NCBI GenBank assembly: GCA_947000775.1
Contig: CAMQGK010000048.1
Coordinates: forward strand, 434,001-498,000
Length of the DNA stretch: 64,000 nt
Direction: 5' to 3'
From: Pterois miles
Lineage: Eukaryota; Chordata; Actinopteri; Perciformes; Scorpaenidae
Part shown: piece after piece, positions 34,738 through 47,183 of the stretch
How positions within the stretch are numbered: position 1 is the stretch's first letter
How the letters are laid out: every line of letters starts with the position of its first letter
Notes under the pieces: model-generated
What the model saw: only the letters and a program-made list of their open reading frames with translations
What the model was told of the DNA's origin: nothing
The model's database searches: none
Translations under genes and position numbers: made by a program

Positions 34738-35418
34738 GATTTAAAGCCCCCCTCCAGTGTATTTTGGCATTTTTATGATATTTCATATTTATTTGAGTCA
34801 TTTCCTAAGTTGATCAGTCACACTCTTTTTTTTGACAAATTTGTATTCAAAGTTAAAACAAAACTTTAAAAAATTAGTGTACATGACATTCCCCCGGCAG
34901 AATCAACACAACAGACTGACTGTCTCTCTCACTTGCTCAACAGAAAGCAGCCAATAGTGTTTGCGGGCCTCTAAAAGGTCCACATGTTGAGGAACACAAC
35001 TTTAAGCCCAAAAGAAAACAAAAGAAAAGTTCTGCTAGAGAAATAAAAAAACACAGTGCAAGCATTGGTGCTGGAGCTGAAGCGAGAGTGGCAGGTGCTG
35101 GACTGTCTTCCCCCAAATGTCCTGAAACTGCATTTCAAACTGCGGACCTCAGCAACATGTCTATCATTCTTCCGGTGCACAAGACAGCCATCTCACCAGG
35201 AGGAGACAGTGAAGAGTGCGAGTTCTTGTCCATTTGTGGGCTGATAAACAGTAAATTCATCTAAACTGGTTTCATCTAAACTGGATTGACATGATGCAAT
35301 CTGGTTGTCGTGGTTATGAATTACATCTGACTACAAGCCACACCCCATTCTCTGTTTGAGAAAGAATGTAAACCAAAGAACAGGAGGTGACACTGGCTGG
35401 AGGGGGACTTTAAGGCTT
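34738..35418. mobile_element. MITE with TTAAAG-CCCCCTCCAG inverted ends
   Basis: The left end TTTAAAGCCCCCCTCCAGTG is matched by the right end CTGGCTGGAGGGGGACTTTAA. About 680 bp, no conserved reading frame. A common teleost miniature type. Confidence 0.75.
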
Positions 35419-38400
35419 GATTCTGTTTTTTTTTTTTCAGGTCTTTCTTAATTCAAAACTCATGTCTATGTGAACTGGGGGGTTTGGTGTGTATAATGTT
35501 CTCTCCCTCTTTATATTGGCAGAATAAACACTGAAAAGAGTTAAGGTGTCAGTTGAAGTGTAAAAGCTAAATGCAGTTGGAATCAGTTGATATGTGATCA
35601 CTGTCAGTTGATGTCTAAACTATGAAACCAGTTGAACTGTAAACCTGCAGCCTTGCAGCAAAAGCTGGACTGCAGAGGCCAGACACACATGGCAAAGATC
35701 AAAGTAAATTCTGTAGTTATCTTATTGAGTGCCATATTTTCATGTAAAATGTCTGGTGTAATCTGTAACACTTGTCACAAGTTTATTAACTGATGGGAAA
35801 ATTTCCTCACCATGACATCCCTACCACTTACTTGCATGCACTGTAAGTACTTGTAGTGTCAGTTGGTATGAAAGCAGTAATGTCAGTTAAAGTATTGAAC
35901 TACTTTCTACCAAAGAAAAGTCCCTGTGAAAACCTCTAGTAGTGTATTCTGTAGATTACCCAGAGTAACATAAGACTGATTCTAGAATGAGACAATCACA
36001 ATCACCACATCTTTTTAAAGGTGAAGTTTTGTAGTTTGGGTGCAACAACCCTTTAAGTTGCAGAATGGAACATTGATGCTGCCCCATCATACTCTACAAT
36101 ACCACCAAGATCCTCATTAAGCTTCCAAAACAGGATGTTAAATGTATGTTCTGTATACACAGAATACAAAATATGTTTTTAAAATTGATATACCATCATG
36201 ACCAGGAATTCTGGGAAGACCCTGCCATAGGTAATCATCATAATGTTCTGATCATTTCAAATGAAATTTATTTTCATTACAAAATTGACAACAAAAATCA
36301 TAAATCGCCAGAGACATGCGTAATAGCTCAACCATTTTTTTTAATAATACAGAACAAAGGGAAACCGCAGAGTCTGTCTTGCCACCATGTGTCGGTGGTC
36401 AGAAGAAATTTCTTTAAACCTTCAAACATTTAATGTTCTATTTTAAGTTTAAAATCAAACATTTTCCAGATAATTCATAGGCCTGGCTGGCACCCTCTCT
36501 AAGACATTGCAATATTTGGAGATATTCCCAAAGATATGCTGTATATAGTTGCTGGGATGTCTTGTGATTTTCGTTATTGTGTGTATACCACCCAACAGTA
36601 ACAGTAACGTGGACATTCACTTGTCAAATTGGTATCTGGCTCATTTACTGCTGAGGCCCAGTCACACCTGCAAACACTTTACAACTAATTCATTTTTTTA
36701 TTTCTTGATTAAATTTTGGTAAGCATTTTACATTGTCACCTGTAGTTTAGCTAGATTGACTGCTAGCCTCTGGTGCTGCTTCACACTCTTTCTGATGTGA
36801 TCAGGCCATTACAGAGCAAATCTTTGAGATTAAAGGATAATTCCAGTTTATTATAACTTGGGTTTTATATCTCTGTAGCCACAATCGTTTTTTGGTAATT
36901 TCTTAGATCTGGGAGCATGGTGACATTACACCATGCTATAACAAAAGTCTGATGGGAAGAAACAAGCTGTCACATGATCAGACAGGTTGGATACAAACCA
37001 ACAGTTTATCTAAACCACTTAGTGTGGAGAATGTGAGTGTACCCTACATGTCAGTAATAATCCCCTCATTGAACAGGTAATCCCTCATTGTGTTCAAAAC
37101 AACCAAGTAGATTAAGTTCAAGTTGAAGCAGGAAATAAACTATGATGGATGTTTACAACAGACAAAAGTTTGCGTCATCATTTTACTGTTCTCCTTGTTG
37201 GTTTGTTTCCAACCTGCTTGAGTCACTGTGTTCACAGTATTAATACTACTGACAGGAATGATGGAGAAGGCCCAAGCACAATAGTTTGGCATTATCCTTT
37301 AAAGAAAATAGCAATTTGAAGGCTGATTTGTGGTCAAAGAGAAACTGCCAAGTGTTTTGTATGTACAATTCTTGGTTACTTATCGTGAAAATTATAGCTT
37401 GAGATGCTTTTAAAAAAAAGTATTAATTCTTTAATGAAATATTCAGAAAGAGGCCAGTGTATGCGGTCACACTAAGCCTTGTCCAGCTTTATCTCAAGCT
37501 TTTTTTAACCTTCATTATCCCCAAATATATACAAAAAATTCAGTCCAATTAATAATAATCTCTTACATGGTTTACAAAAGGGACTTTGAGTAAACTTCAT
37601 TGGTTTTAAAACACATTCAGATCTTTGTGTCAGGGAAAGGGTCAACATGAGAAATACTGAGGAAGCATTTGTAGGAAAGACATCTTCAAAATGCAGTATG
37701 TATCTGGTCAGTATTCTCTCACTTTCCTGTTTCATCCATGTAACCATTATCTTACACATACACACAATCATACTGTACCTGCCAATAGAAACACGCACAC
37801 CCACACCCACACAGTAAAAATATGATGATCAGAAACTCTTCGGTTGCATTTCAAAGTTGGTTTGCTGTCAATATAATACACACTAATAGTACAGAAGTCA
37901 CAGTACATTTACAAAAGATACTCTGCCTGAGGCAACAAAAAAAGCACTGTCAGGCCTCTCCAGCATCAACTGTGAATCCATACTTTTCTCAGATGTAGTT
38001 TCAGAATGGAAATGGAAAGACCAATCGTTTTTTTTCATTCCTCAGGTTGAAATCCGAGGAAAACAATCCCACAAAAATCCAAAGTGGGGTTCACTCAGAT
38101 CATGAGGCTGCAATAGAAATGTCCATTCTACTTTGAATGTTGTCCTTTTTCCCTATCTGTCCATGACCACAGTTCCTCCAAGTTTTGTTGGGAAGAGCAA
38201 CAAGTCTTCCAAATGTTGCTAGTGTACACAGTGTTCTTTTTCCTCCTTTTGAATGACTTCAGTGCATACAGAAGAGACACATTTGTCTACTCTTTGTTGC
38301 ATTGGTTTGATGTTTTTATGGAGTAAGGCCATAATTCTGAAAATAAAAAACAAGATCAGCAATTCTCTGTGGCATGCTGTTGGCGGGTATGTCAGATATG

Positions 38401-39416
38401 CCACGACAGAGACAAAAGGGCACCTCAAACCCCCAAACACACTCTTTTACTCTCAATCTTAAGTACTGCGTCATGTTTTCAGACATTCACTGACAAATTA
38501 CAATCTCTAGTCCTTGTCCTTTACTTCCACCTGAACTCCACTTCAAGCTATAGTCCCTTTTCAGAGAGAAACAAGAAAAAAACACAGCTTATCAATTTTT
38601 AGATTTGTGCAAAAATAAAGCAGTAGATCCAGCAGTAGTCCCTTCTACTTCATCCTCATACCTACAGTACTGTATGAAATGGTTATTTCTGTCTACTTTC
38701 ACTGTGGCTCTACTGTATGATCAAACAATGTCAAGGCAAGACTGACTCCAGATTTATTTTGTAATCTTATGAGCTAGTAAAAGATTTTGGGACAACCATC
38801 TCGGCTCCATTTTGTGATGTGAACAGTATAGTTTACTTTGAAATCAGCTAGACGCAGGATAAAATGAGAGCTGTTGTAAAATGCATCACCTCAGGGTTTC
38901 AATTTCATTTTTTAACTGGGTGCTGTGGCTTTGTCCTCAAAATAAGAATTGAGTATTTTTTTATGTTTGTCATTGTCATGTTTGTCGTTGGAAATTCACG
39001 TTTTATCTCATAATGCTGATCTTAAAAATTAATCATTTTTACAGTTTTAAAGGTCGGAATCTGGATTTAGTCACTCCCTTATCATCAACCACAAAGAGGT
39101 GGCTGCTACAAATGACTTAAGCTTATTTTCCACAAATATGTGATCAAGTCTCTGTGAGCCTTTTGTAATACTAAATGGCTATTGATGGCTAGACTCAGAG
39201 CTGACAGAAAATGGGCATAAATCAGGAGAGTCCATTCAGTGTTTAGTAGCCTCAACAAGTGATTGGAGAGCTGGATGCAGTTATCTGTGCCCAGTTACAT
39301 AGACTTTTAGAAAAGATTTTCTTTTGCAGAAGTCCTCAGGGAACACCCTAAAGAAATAAAATTTTGTCTGTAGGTATATTCAAACCCTTAAAATAATTCC
39401 TTATTTTCTGTTTTTG

Positions 39417-39417
<1 letters not shown>
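35419..39417. other. Four-kilobase gene-poor stretch
   Basis: I see no exon with good splice sites, no terminal repeats and no tRNA. Around 35560-35640 the motif CAGTTGA recurs about five times without regular spacing. Confidence 0.45.

Positions 39418-39453
<36 letters not shown>
39418..39453. repeat. (TATC)n microsatellite
   Basis: About nine tandem TATC units, 36 bases, uninterrupted. Confidence 0.95.
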
Positions 39454-39724
39454 CTCCTCTTCCCAGTGCAGCTACTTTTTTCTCTGATTTTCAACATTTT
39501 CAATAATAACACCAATAGCAATTGGGATTGTAATCATGATTTGATTGCTGTTTGACAGAAATCACTCTGTCTCATTCCCTCATTTAACACTTCATAGTTA
39601 CTCTGTGATGATGATGTAAATTGAGATTTCATGCAGGAATCATCTTTCTTCACCATCACTGATGACTGATGTGTGATAACTGATCTCGCATTTTTTTGCA
39701 TCACTGGGCAAAAAATCCGTAATA

Positions 39725-40253
39725 ACCTTTTAGCGTATTGTATTTCAAGTGTTCTGAGAAATAACTAGACTTCTGCACATCCTCAGGGCTATGTTTTCAA
39801 AAAATGTAGCCCATGATGGGAGACAATCACAGGTCATTTCAAAGAGAGAGAGCATTCCTCCTGGTTGCGCTCTGGCTTGTGAGTGGTGCTTGGTATTCAA
39901 CAGTACCTTCAACAGATCTCAACATGGCTGCCAGATAAGATAAGATAAGATAAGATGAACCTTTATTAATCCCTGGAGGAAAATTCGGGATCACAAACTA
40001 TCTCATTTTACAGCTAAACAGTACACCAGAAGATGTTTCTGAGGCAAGAAATAGACATTACGTAACAGAATATTGATTTATATTTGATCAGCACTGCCTA
40101 GTTGGATGTTTGCAAGTCATTGACAGCCAGCTCATAGCTGTTTTCAGATTACTGGTCTCATGTACTACTGCCAGGATGTAGTGATTGTTTTAAAAAATAG
40201 CTTCTTTTTAAATCACATTTGCTCTAATCTCACCTACTGCTGCTTTAAGGCCC
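39725..40253 (-). mobile_element. MITE copy 4 (CAGCAGTAGGT family) with nested retroposon tail
   Basis: In reverse orientation. The right end CACCTACTGCTGCTTTAAGG is the best preserved family end. Shared text includes GATCAGCACTGCCTAGTTGG and TACTACTGCCAGGATGTAG. At 39936-39990 it is interrupted by AGATAAGATAAGATAAGATG then CTTTATTAATCCCTGGAGG, the 3' tail of a LINE or SINE. Confidence 0.75.
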
Positions 40254-41217
40254 GGTAACACCAGCATTTTAAATAGCTACATTTCAGAGTAAAATCAACT
40301 TATTTCAGTGGATTTAATGGAACTGACAGATTTAAACGTGGAGGCAAGGTAAATACACACACAGCTTTCAAGTTCAGTGTTGTGAGCTTGACATGTAAAT
40401 TTGATCAGCTGATAGGTAGAAAATTATCTAGACATCGCTGACCTTTGAGGGAACAGAGAGCCAAAGGAAGCTCTCATAGACTCTCAGCTGTGTGTCACAA
40501 TCCAGCTCTATATAACCCTCCCCTGCCCAAGCATAAACTGCTTTTCCAACATTTTTTTGTGAATTGCAAACATTTGAAAAACATGTTTTCAGGTCACATA
40601 ACAAATGTCAGCCTGTCAGACTGTTGTCAGAGTATTAAATTGGCATTATCAGTCACTATAAGCCCCAGAGATGTGGGTCAATAGGGGCGTACCAAACCCA
40701 CCAGTAGGATTATCACCTGTTCACAACCATCCTCCAGTAGGTATTTTTTATTATATTATTGATTCACAATGTGTAGTATAAAGAGTAAGTCCACTGAGGG
40801 TGGGAGGGAAGGGGGAGTGGTGATGAATGGTCAAACAAACTCAGGTCTTTCACCCAGACCAATGGAGTTTGCAATCTCGTGTGAAACCAACAATTTGTAT
40901 TTATCTTTGTGTTCATAGTCATTTTAACCAAAACATTATGGTTTTCCTTAAAACAAAAGTTGAAGTTTTATTGCCTAAGCCTAAAGAAGATGTTTTTTTG
41001 TGTTCAAAATGTTAAGTTTCATTCAGTTTTATATGTTACATTTATCTTTTAAGTTTCATTTTCACTTTTACAACCTAGGCTGATATGTAGATAGATAACA
41101 GCCTTGAGAACGTACTGTTAGGTTGGTAGGCCCCTACTAGCCCACAAACATGGAAAAAATAATGCCTACTCAATAGCCTGGTAACAGTCAGATCAGGTGC
41201 AAATGTGGTAACAAATA
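40254..41217. other. Stretch without recognised features
   Basis: No gene or repeat recognised. Confidence 0.4.
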
Positions 41218-41225
41218 CTGTACAT

Positions 41226-41490
41226 CAGGGGTCGGGAAAGTAAGTAAACAATGGAGAGCAAACAGCGGTGGCCAGTGTTCTTTTCAACGTGATGTTGAAG
41301 AGGTAAACAAAGCAGACGCGTATATTAGCCGTAGTATATAAGCCGGACTTCCTCTGATCGCTGCCTCATAGCGAACCGGCTTTCTAGTCGCCATGGAAAC
41401 GGTAAACAGTGACCGTCGCTGAGATGCGAGCCAGACGCAGCCATCAAAAGAGCCACATCTGGCTCGCGAGCCATGGGTTCCTGATCCCTG
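41226..41490. mobile_element. hAT miniature element with near-perfect TSD
   Basis: Ends CAGGGGTCGGGAA and TTCCTGATCCCTG are inverted. Flanks CTGTACAT (41218-41225) and CCGTACAT (41491-41498) agree at 7 of 8 bases. The inside includes GAGCCACATCTGGCTCGCGA. Same family as the interrupted element at 3305. Confidence 0.8.
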
Positions 41491-41727
41491 CCGTACATTG
41501 TACTTTAATGGTTAACAACTGGATTTATCACTCTGACATTTGGCATTTTTCAGAGGAGAAGTGACAAACAAGAAAAACTAGCTTTGCTGTTTGTATATGA
41601 AGAAAAAGACAATAACAAAATTAATTAAATATTAATTTCAATCCAATTGTCAACATATACAGGCATTTATATACATTGACTATTGTGACTATTGCTATTG
41701 GGACTATTGCTATCCATCAAAGTATAG

Positions 41728-42020
41728 GGGGTGGCTGTGACTCAGAGGAATAGCGGGTTGTCCACCAATTGGAAGGTTGTCAGTTTGATTCCCTGAAGTG
41801 GCCTTGGGCAAGATAATGAACCCCAAATTGCACCAAGGCTGTGCCATCAGTGTGTGAATAAGTATTTAGATTAGATCCTGATGGGCAGGTTGGCTCCTTG
41901 CATGACAGCCTCTGCCATCGGTGTATGAATGTGTGTGTAAATGTAATTTGAATTGCTAATTTGAATTTTGCACTTTGACACTAGACTAACTCTATATAAA
42001 TGCAAGTCCATTTACCATTT
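41728..42020 (+). mobile_element. tRNA-derived SINE
   Basis: Head GGTGGCTGTGACTCAGAGGA (box A region) and GGTTGTCAGTTTGATTCCC (box B region). The body has GGCCTTGGGCAAGATAATGA and GATCCTGATGGGCAGGTTGG, and the end AATGCAAGTCCATTTACCAT. The body and end are the reverse complement of the repeat at 31005-31265. Confidence 0.8.
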
Positions 42021-43592
42021 AAATCAGACCTTGTCCCACGTAACACAGCATATAATAGGCTCTGCAGATTAGTTGTTGGAGGTCCCTTTCTTACTCATCA
42101 CCACACTTTCATATGCTTCAACTTATATCTAAATGTATTGTTTTCCATTATCCTCTCTACAACAGTATCTTGTACCTTTTACCTGCATTCTGTCCCTTGT
42201 ACTAAGAAACAATTGTCAAAAAAGCTGTTTAAAGCCCCATATTAGATCCATGTCATCGAGTGATATGTTCAAGGATGCCCTTTTCTTACTTTGAGATGGA
42301 CTGCTCTTGTTATTAATGAAGTTATCATTTTATTCTTCATGTTTATATCTGATCTTTATACCTGATTATATTTCGTGATCCACTCCTTCCTTACTGTTAA
42401 TTTATTACGTTTTCATTAATTAATGACATTTTTTGTTTTGATTTGGGTTGTCTATTGTTTGTGTATATGTTGCTGTATTGATAAATGGATTTCTATTTTT
42501 TATTTAATCTGTCACTCCTCTGTTGTACTGATACATGTATTGATATATGTTATATATGTTGAGACCCCCTCAAAAATGAGATGGTATTTCTCAAGAGATT
42601 TTTTCCTGATAAATACATTTTGAACATTCATAAGTGAATTTCATGCTTCAGAAACACAAGCTGTTCTGATAGAAATAGACTGGATAGATAACACTATCTG
42701 GGGTCTGATCACAGAAATGCGTAGCTAGAAATACATCGCTAGAAATGCGTCACAAGAAACGCTTCACCAGCAAAACCATTGTTTTCCTACAGCACGCCTG
42801 CTGTGCACTCTTTTCTAGCACCAGGCACGGTATCGCACCATTCGTCAAAGTCAGACTTGGTCCAGGCAGCCCATCAGATCAATCAAGAGGCAGGCTTGAC
42901 TACTTTACCACTTCCTTCTTCCTGTTTGGATACTGGTAGATGTGGCTAGGTAGCTAGTTAACTGTTGGCCTGTGAGAGAGCTATGGAGCTGTGAGAGGAA
43001 AGAGGGAATTCATAGCTCATATAATGAGAGAGAAAGACCCCATTTTCCTGTTAATCACTTTTGATCACCTGGTCTCCACAGGTGCCCAGTTGTTTTTGCC
43101 AAGGTGCTTTTGAAGTGCCCGCGCCTTTAATGATGTGTCTCTGTCTGATCAGCCTGAGAGCAGAAAAGGCCATGAGTGAGATGCCTGCTGTGCAGCTGTG
43201 TGTGCTGCTGCTGTTGGGTGAACATCAGCACGCTGGCAGGCACAGCTGTGATGGAGCTGCATCTAGTGGATATTGAAGGAATTGTGTTGTTGGGTTTTTT
43301 TTAAAAACCTGCTATGGATATAATATTTTTTGTTCCACTGTGGGAATTTCCAATTTAAACTTCTAAACAGTGAGACGCTCAAAGTAACATAAGTTAAATA
43401 AAGTGCACTACTAGTTCAACACATCCTATTTGACCATAGCTATTTGAAATCTTTTTTGCACTACTTGTAAGTGCAATGGTCAGGTAAGGAAAATTCTACC
43501 CTCTAAGAGAAGCATTTCATGCAACTGGGCACTGTGTTCAGGCTGAAAATATGGACTGTAACAAGCTGCTGTTAGTAAGAAACCTCTGCTTA
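42021..43592. other. Gene-poor stretch, possible retroelement debris
   Basis: The plus frame at about 42030-42110 reads PRNTAYNRLCRLVVGGPFLT, which looks like a decayed reverse-transcriptase C-terminus, but it is too short to call. The rest is featureless. Confidence 0.3.
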
Positions 43593-43600
43593 CTATCAAC

Positions 43601-44447
43601 TAGGGATGGGAACGGGTTCGTGTAAAAAAACAGACCGTTCAATTCGCTAGTCACGGTTCGGTTTATGTATGTATCGTTCGATTCATTTGAAATAGGTTAT
43701 GAGGCCGATTGTGTATTTTTTTCACTGCGTTTATTGTCACACTACAAATCAAGGCCTATGGAAAGATGCTGATACATGGGTGGACAGGGGTATGCGGTAT
43801 AACACAAGTTGCAGTTGTTATTGACTCAATTTCAGCACTATAGCTATACTATTTCAGCACAATAATATGCTGTTTCACAGACACATAAGCTACACAGAAA
43901 GAACTGTCCAACACAGACCATGTAGCTCTTACTAAGACGGATGGAAATCCAGGGCTGCCGAGAATGTGGACAAACATCTTCTTGCAGAAGAACATGAAAA
44001 TAGAATGAACAGAGCAGTGTTGTATTGAAACAGTGTGTGTTTGGTTTATGCTTTTTTTTTTTTTTTTTTTTTATTATTATTTTTTAAATATCAAGGAACA
44101 GAGAGACATACTGTATGTCACTGTTGTTTAAAAAGGTCTAGTGCTGGCTGCCCTGATGCACTTTTTGTTGATGGCCTGAGCCTATAATTTGTTTTTTATT
44201 TATTAATTATTTTTAAATAACACAGTGGGACTTGTTCCTTATGTTAGCCTATTCTACTGTTACAGTTCAGGCAAAGAGTTGACTTATTTTGGCAAACAAA
44301 TGAAAAACAGTTCAAAATGAAATTGGTAACTGGCCTCCTTGCTGTACCATAAATACTGTTTACTGCTGTACCAAACTGAACCAAAAACCATGAACACAAA
44401 CCATGAACCGAACCGAACTGTGAATTTTATGAACCGTCCCATTCCTA
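43601..44447. mobile_element. hAT non-autonomous element with perfect 8-bp TSD
   Basis: Starts TAGGGATGGGAACGGGTTCG and ends GAACCGTCCCATTCCTA. CTATCAAC flanks it at 43593-43600 and 44448-44455. A T run of about 20 bases lies inside. The right third of this element was copied into 51971-53108. Confidence 0.9.
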
Positions 44448-45217
44448 CTATCAACTGAGCTGATCAGTTCTTCTCTTTTGTCTTTAAGTGATGCACAAAA
44501 TTCAAAGAACATGTGTATCAGAAATAGAATGTCTGCAGTCACCTTAGTTTGATTTAATCAATATTAATGTATAAGATAACTAGATAGATAGATAACTTGT
44601 CAACAAAGATGAGACCAAAGAAAATACGCCATAATGGTCATAAAAGCTGGTGCGCTTTAGATACAAGACACAGTAACATTATGTTCTTTGTTCAGTGAAG
44701 GGCATTCATGGGAGCACTTACTCTGTATTTACCAACTTAAGATCTGTTTAAACCATCTTGCTGTCCTCTGTGTCAGAAGACCCCAGCATGGTATTCATAT
44801 ACCTCATCTTTGAGGCTGCCTTTATTTTCTCTGGAGTTCCAGATTGCTGTGTCCCCCCTATTTTCTTAAGACTTAACATAATTGATTTTAAAATAATTGT
44901 GACATTATGTGTTAAAATTGGAAGTGACTATAACTTTGGACAGATTTCATACTTTCAGATAACTGACAATAACAACATACGACTGATTCTTTTTAAGTGT
45001 CTCTACATGGGTAACTAACCAATCAAAAAGAGACTTTCTTGGAAAAGAGTGAGTAAGAAAGTCAAATCCTTAGGACCACTGGAAATGCATTTCTTTGAAC
45101 AATGCTGCCATGTACCAAAAATTAAAAGCAAACTAAATAGTTACAGTTAGGGGTGACCCTTGGCTTAGGGGTCAAGACACTGACCATCAACAGTAAGGTC
45201 CCAAGTTCAAATCTGTC
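44079..45217. repeat. Donor segment of a 1.14-kb duplication
   Basis: This stretch contains the right part of the hAT element, about 700 bases of unique-looking sequence and the head of a SINE. It reappears in the same orientation at 51971-53108 with only about 15 differences seen by eye. It contains the intact hAT TSD, so it is most simply the source copy. Confidence 0.9.
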
Positions 45218-45290
45218 TGGGGACCTTTGTTGGATCTCTCTCTGTCTACATCATTTCCTCTCATCTTCACTGTCATTATACACATAACAT
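45155..45290 (+). mobile_element. tRNA-derived SINE
   Basis: Box A-like CCTTGGCTTAGGGGTCAAGA and box B-like GGTCCCAAGTTCAAATCTGT, then a pyrimidine-rich body (TCTCTCTCTGTCTACATCAT, TTCCTCTCATCTTCACTGTC). The duplication to 51971 ends inside it at 45217. Confidence 0.65.
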
Positions 45291-45799
45291 TCTCTGGCTT
45301 TGATAACTAATCCAGCATTTTAGTGAAATTTTGATTTAGACTAGAAAAGTTGCTTCTTTGTCTCACTTAGGAATATTTTGTCACCAATCCAACTCAAATT
45401 TCGTCAACTCTTTTTTTTCTTTTGTGTCAGTCCAAGACTTTTCTAATTGGGCATTTTGACATTCTTTATGAAGCAGTTTATGTATTTGTTTGTTGCTGTT
45501 TGTCTGGCTTGGTTTCCACAATGACTGCATGATTTACTTGCATTAAAGTATTTTTCACTTTTTATTAAAAGCCAAGGTCTGACTCCATGTATGCTGTTGG
45601 TTTGAGTGAAAAAGGTTTGGTAGATGAAAATACATGCTTACCATTCCAGTGTTTTTACCATTACACTCACTAGTTTGCACCTACTGCTTTAGAGTAGCTT
45701 GCATTGAATAAAATGCAACAATAGCTCAAGCAAACACTTCAACAACACATTTGTTGGCTGCCCCTTGTTTTTTCTCCATGTTTAGATCATCATCTCTGC
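45291..45799. other. Stretch downstream of gpr173, likely 3' UTR
   Basis: On the minus strand this follows the gpr173 stop. No separate feature recognised. AT-rich as expected for a 3' UTR. Confidence 0.4.
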
Positions 45800-46963
45800 T
45801 TACATGACGCAATAAGGCTCTCGTGGCAGATGAGGTTTAGTCCTGCAGCAGGCTGGTAGGTGGGAAAGGAGCCCTTTCTTCAAGTCTTTGTTAAGGAAGA
45901 AACAGACAATAGGGTTGACTCCGGCTTGGGCGAAACTCATCCACACAGTGGTGGAGAGGTACCGGTGTGGTATTGTGCAAGCCTTGACAAACACCCTCCA
46001 ATAGCAAGCCACTATGTAGGGAGACCAGAGCACCAGGAACAGCAGGGTGATCACGTAGAACATCCTGCCAAGCTGCTTCTCTGCTTTGAACTCCTCCATG
46101 CCCAACAGGCGCCGGTTCTGGTTGTGCAAGTTCTGTCGGATTCCCAGCAGAGTTGGAGGCATCGGGCCCCTGCCAAAGCCTGCAATCCAGTTGGCTGCTG
46201 CTTGGCCAGTGGCCCCAGGCCCGTGGAAGGTCCAGTTCTGACTGATGGCCGGCACCATCTGGACTGGCTTCATCTTGCGGTGCTTGTACTCAAAAAGGAG
46301 TAACTTCATGTAGACAACATGTGTGGCTAAAATGAGCACAGCCAGCATTAGCATGAAGCCTAGCGTATCATTAGCCTTAAAATAGCGATGCTCAAAAATG
46401 CACTGGTCTTCCTCGCGAATGAATTTGTAGGTGCCTACGTCAAACACTGGCGGGAAAGCCATTGCCACAGACAGTGTCCACACCATGCACACCACTGCCA
46501 CACATGTCCAGAATGTCATGCGTTTTGAGTAAAAGCGATGGTGTGCAATGGCCATGTAGCGTGTCACGCTTATGCAGAACAGCATGAAGGCGGCATGGAA
46601 GCAGAAGAGCACTGCCATGAAGGCCACCACCTTGCAGCTCAGCACGCTGTAGGTCCAAGCTGAGCCATTCTTTATAGACACCAGCACAAAGGGGAAGCAG
46701 ATGGCTGAGCGAATAGTGTCTGCCAGGCACAGGTCCAGCAGGAAGTAGTAAGGTGCCTTGTGCAGGGCCCGGTCCCGCAGTACAAGCAGAGACACCACCA
46801 GGTTGCCCACCAGGCTGATGCAGATGATCAGACCTAGCAGCACCAGTTTGATATAGGTAGAGACAGCTGAAGAAGGACTCTCTGCTACCATACCTCCTGC
46901 GGTAGCCACCACTGCTGCCATGGGCCCAGCAGGCCCTTCGCTGCTCTCGTTTCTATTCGACAT
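45800..46963 (-). CDS. gpr173: Orphan G-protein-coupled receptor 173 (SREB3)
   Basis: One uninterrupted reading frame of 387 residues encodes a seven-pass receptor of the SREB family (GPR27, GPR85, GPR173), class A orphan receptors of brain and gonad. The start is put at MSNRNESSEG (46963), which gives the family length and an N-glycosylation site (NES). The frame stays open upstream to 47113 but that part is low-complexity. TM1 is near KLVLLGLIICISLVGN and TM2 near APYYFLLDLCLAD. TM3 ends in CISVTRYMAIAH, with TRY in place of the DRY motif. TM7 has NPIVCFF instead of NPxxY. Both are SREB traits. The third loop VQMVPAISQNWTFHGPGATG and the end REPYCVM match GPR173 better than GPR85 or GPR27. 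Intronless coding agrees with the family. Confidence 0.96.
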   Translation of the reverse strand: MSNRNESSEGPAGPMAAVVATAGGMVAESPSSAVSTYIKLVLLGLIICISLVGNLVVSLLVLRDRALHKAPYYFLLDLCLADTIRSAICFPFVLVSIKNGSAWTYSVLSCKVVAFMAVLFCFHAAFMLFCISVTRYMAIAHHRFYSKRMTFWTCVAVVCMVWTLSVAMAFPPVFDVGTYKFIREEDQCIFEHRYFKANDTLGFMLMLAVLILATHVVYMKLLLFEYKHRKMKPVQMVPAISQNWTFHGPGATGQAAANWIAGFGRGPMPPTLLGIRQNLHNQNRRLLGMEEFKAEKQLGRMFYVITLLFLVLWSPYIVACYWRVFVKACTIPHRYLSTTVWMSFAQAGVNPIVCFFLNKDLKKGLLSHLPACCRTKPHLPREPYCVM

Positions 46964-47183
46964 CCCGAATCCCCCCCCCACCCATACCAGCTGATCTTCA
47001 AACACCAAAGCCACCACTCCTCCACCGCCTCCTCCGTCTGCTGGTTGTTCCTTCGTCCTCGTGGTTGCTTCTTTTCCACAGTTCACAAGGAACACGAACA
47101 CCTCAATCCACATTGCTCCATTTCGAGCAGGGTCCCTTATTTGGTGTATTATGTCGTCTCACCTCCTGATCCTCTCCAGGTGC
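46964..47183 (-). other. gpr173: gpr173 5' UTR part of the coding exon, with splice acceptor
   Basis: On the minus strand a strong acceptor (CTTTGTCTTGTTTTCAG, AG at 47185-47184) opens the exon at 47183. The leader is 220 bases and has a run of nine Gs (46973-46981) just before the start codon. This predicts at least one upstream non-coding exon. Confidence 0.6.

Noticed and set aside
42000..42245. Possible reverse-transcriptase remnant
   Set aside because: Only about 20 residues look suggestive; too little to call a LINE.
45860..46303. Plus-strand frame of 147 codons
   Set aside because: Exact opposite strand of the gpr173 coding exon; no domain of its own.
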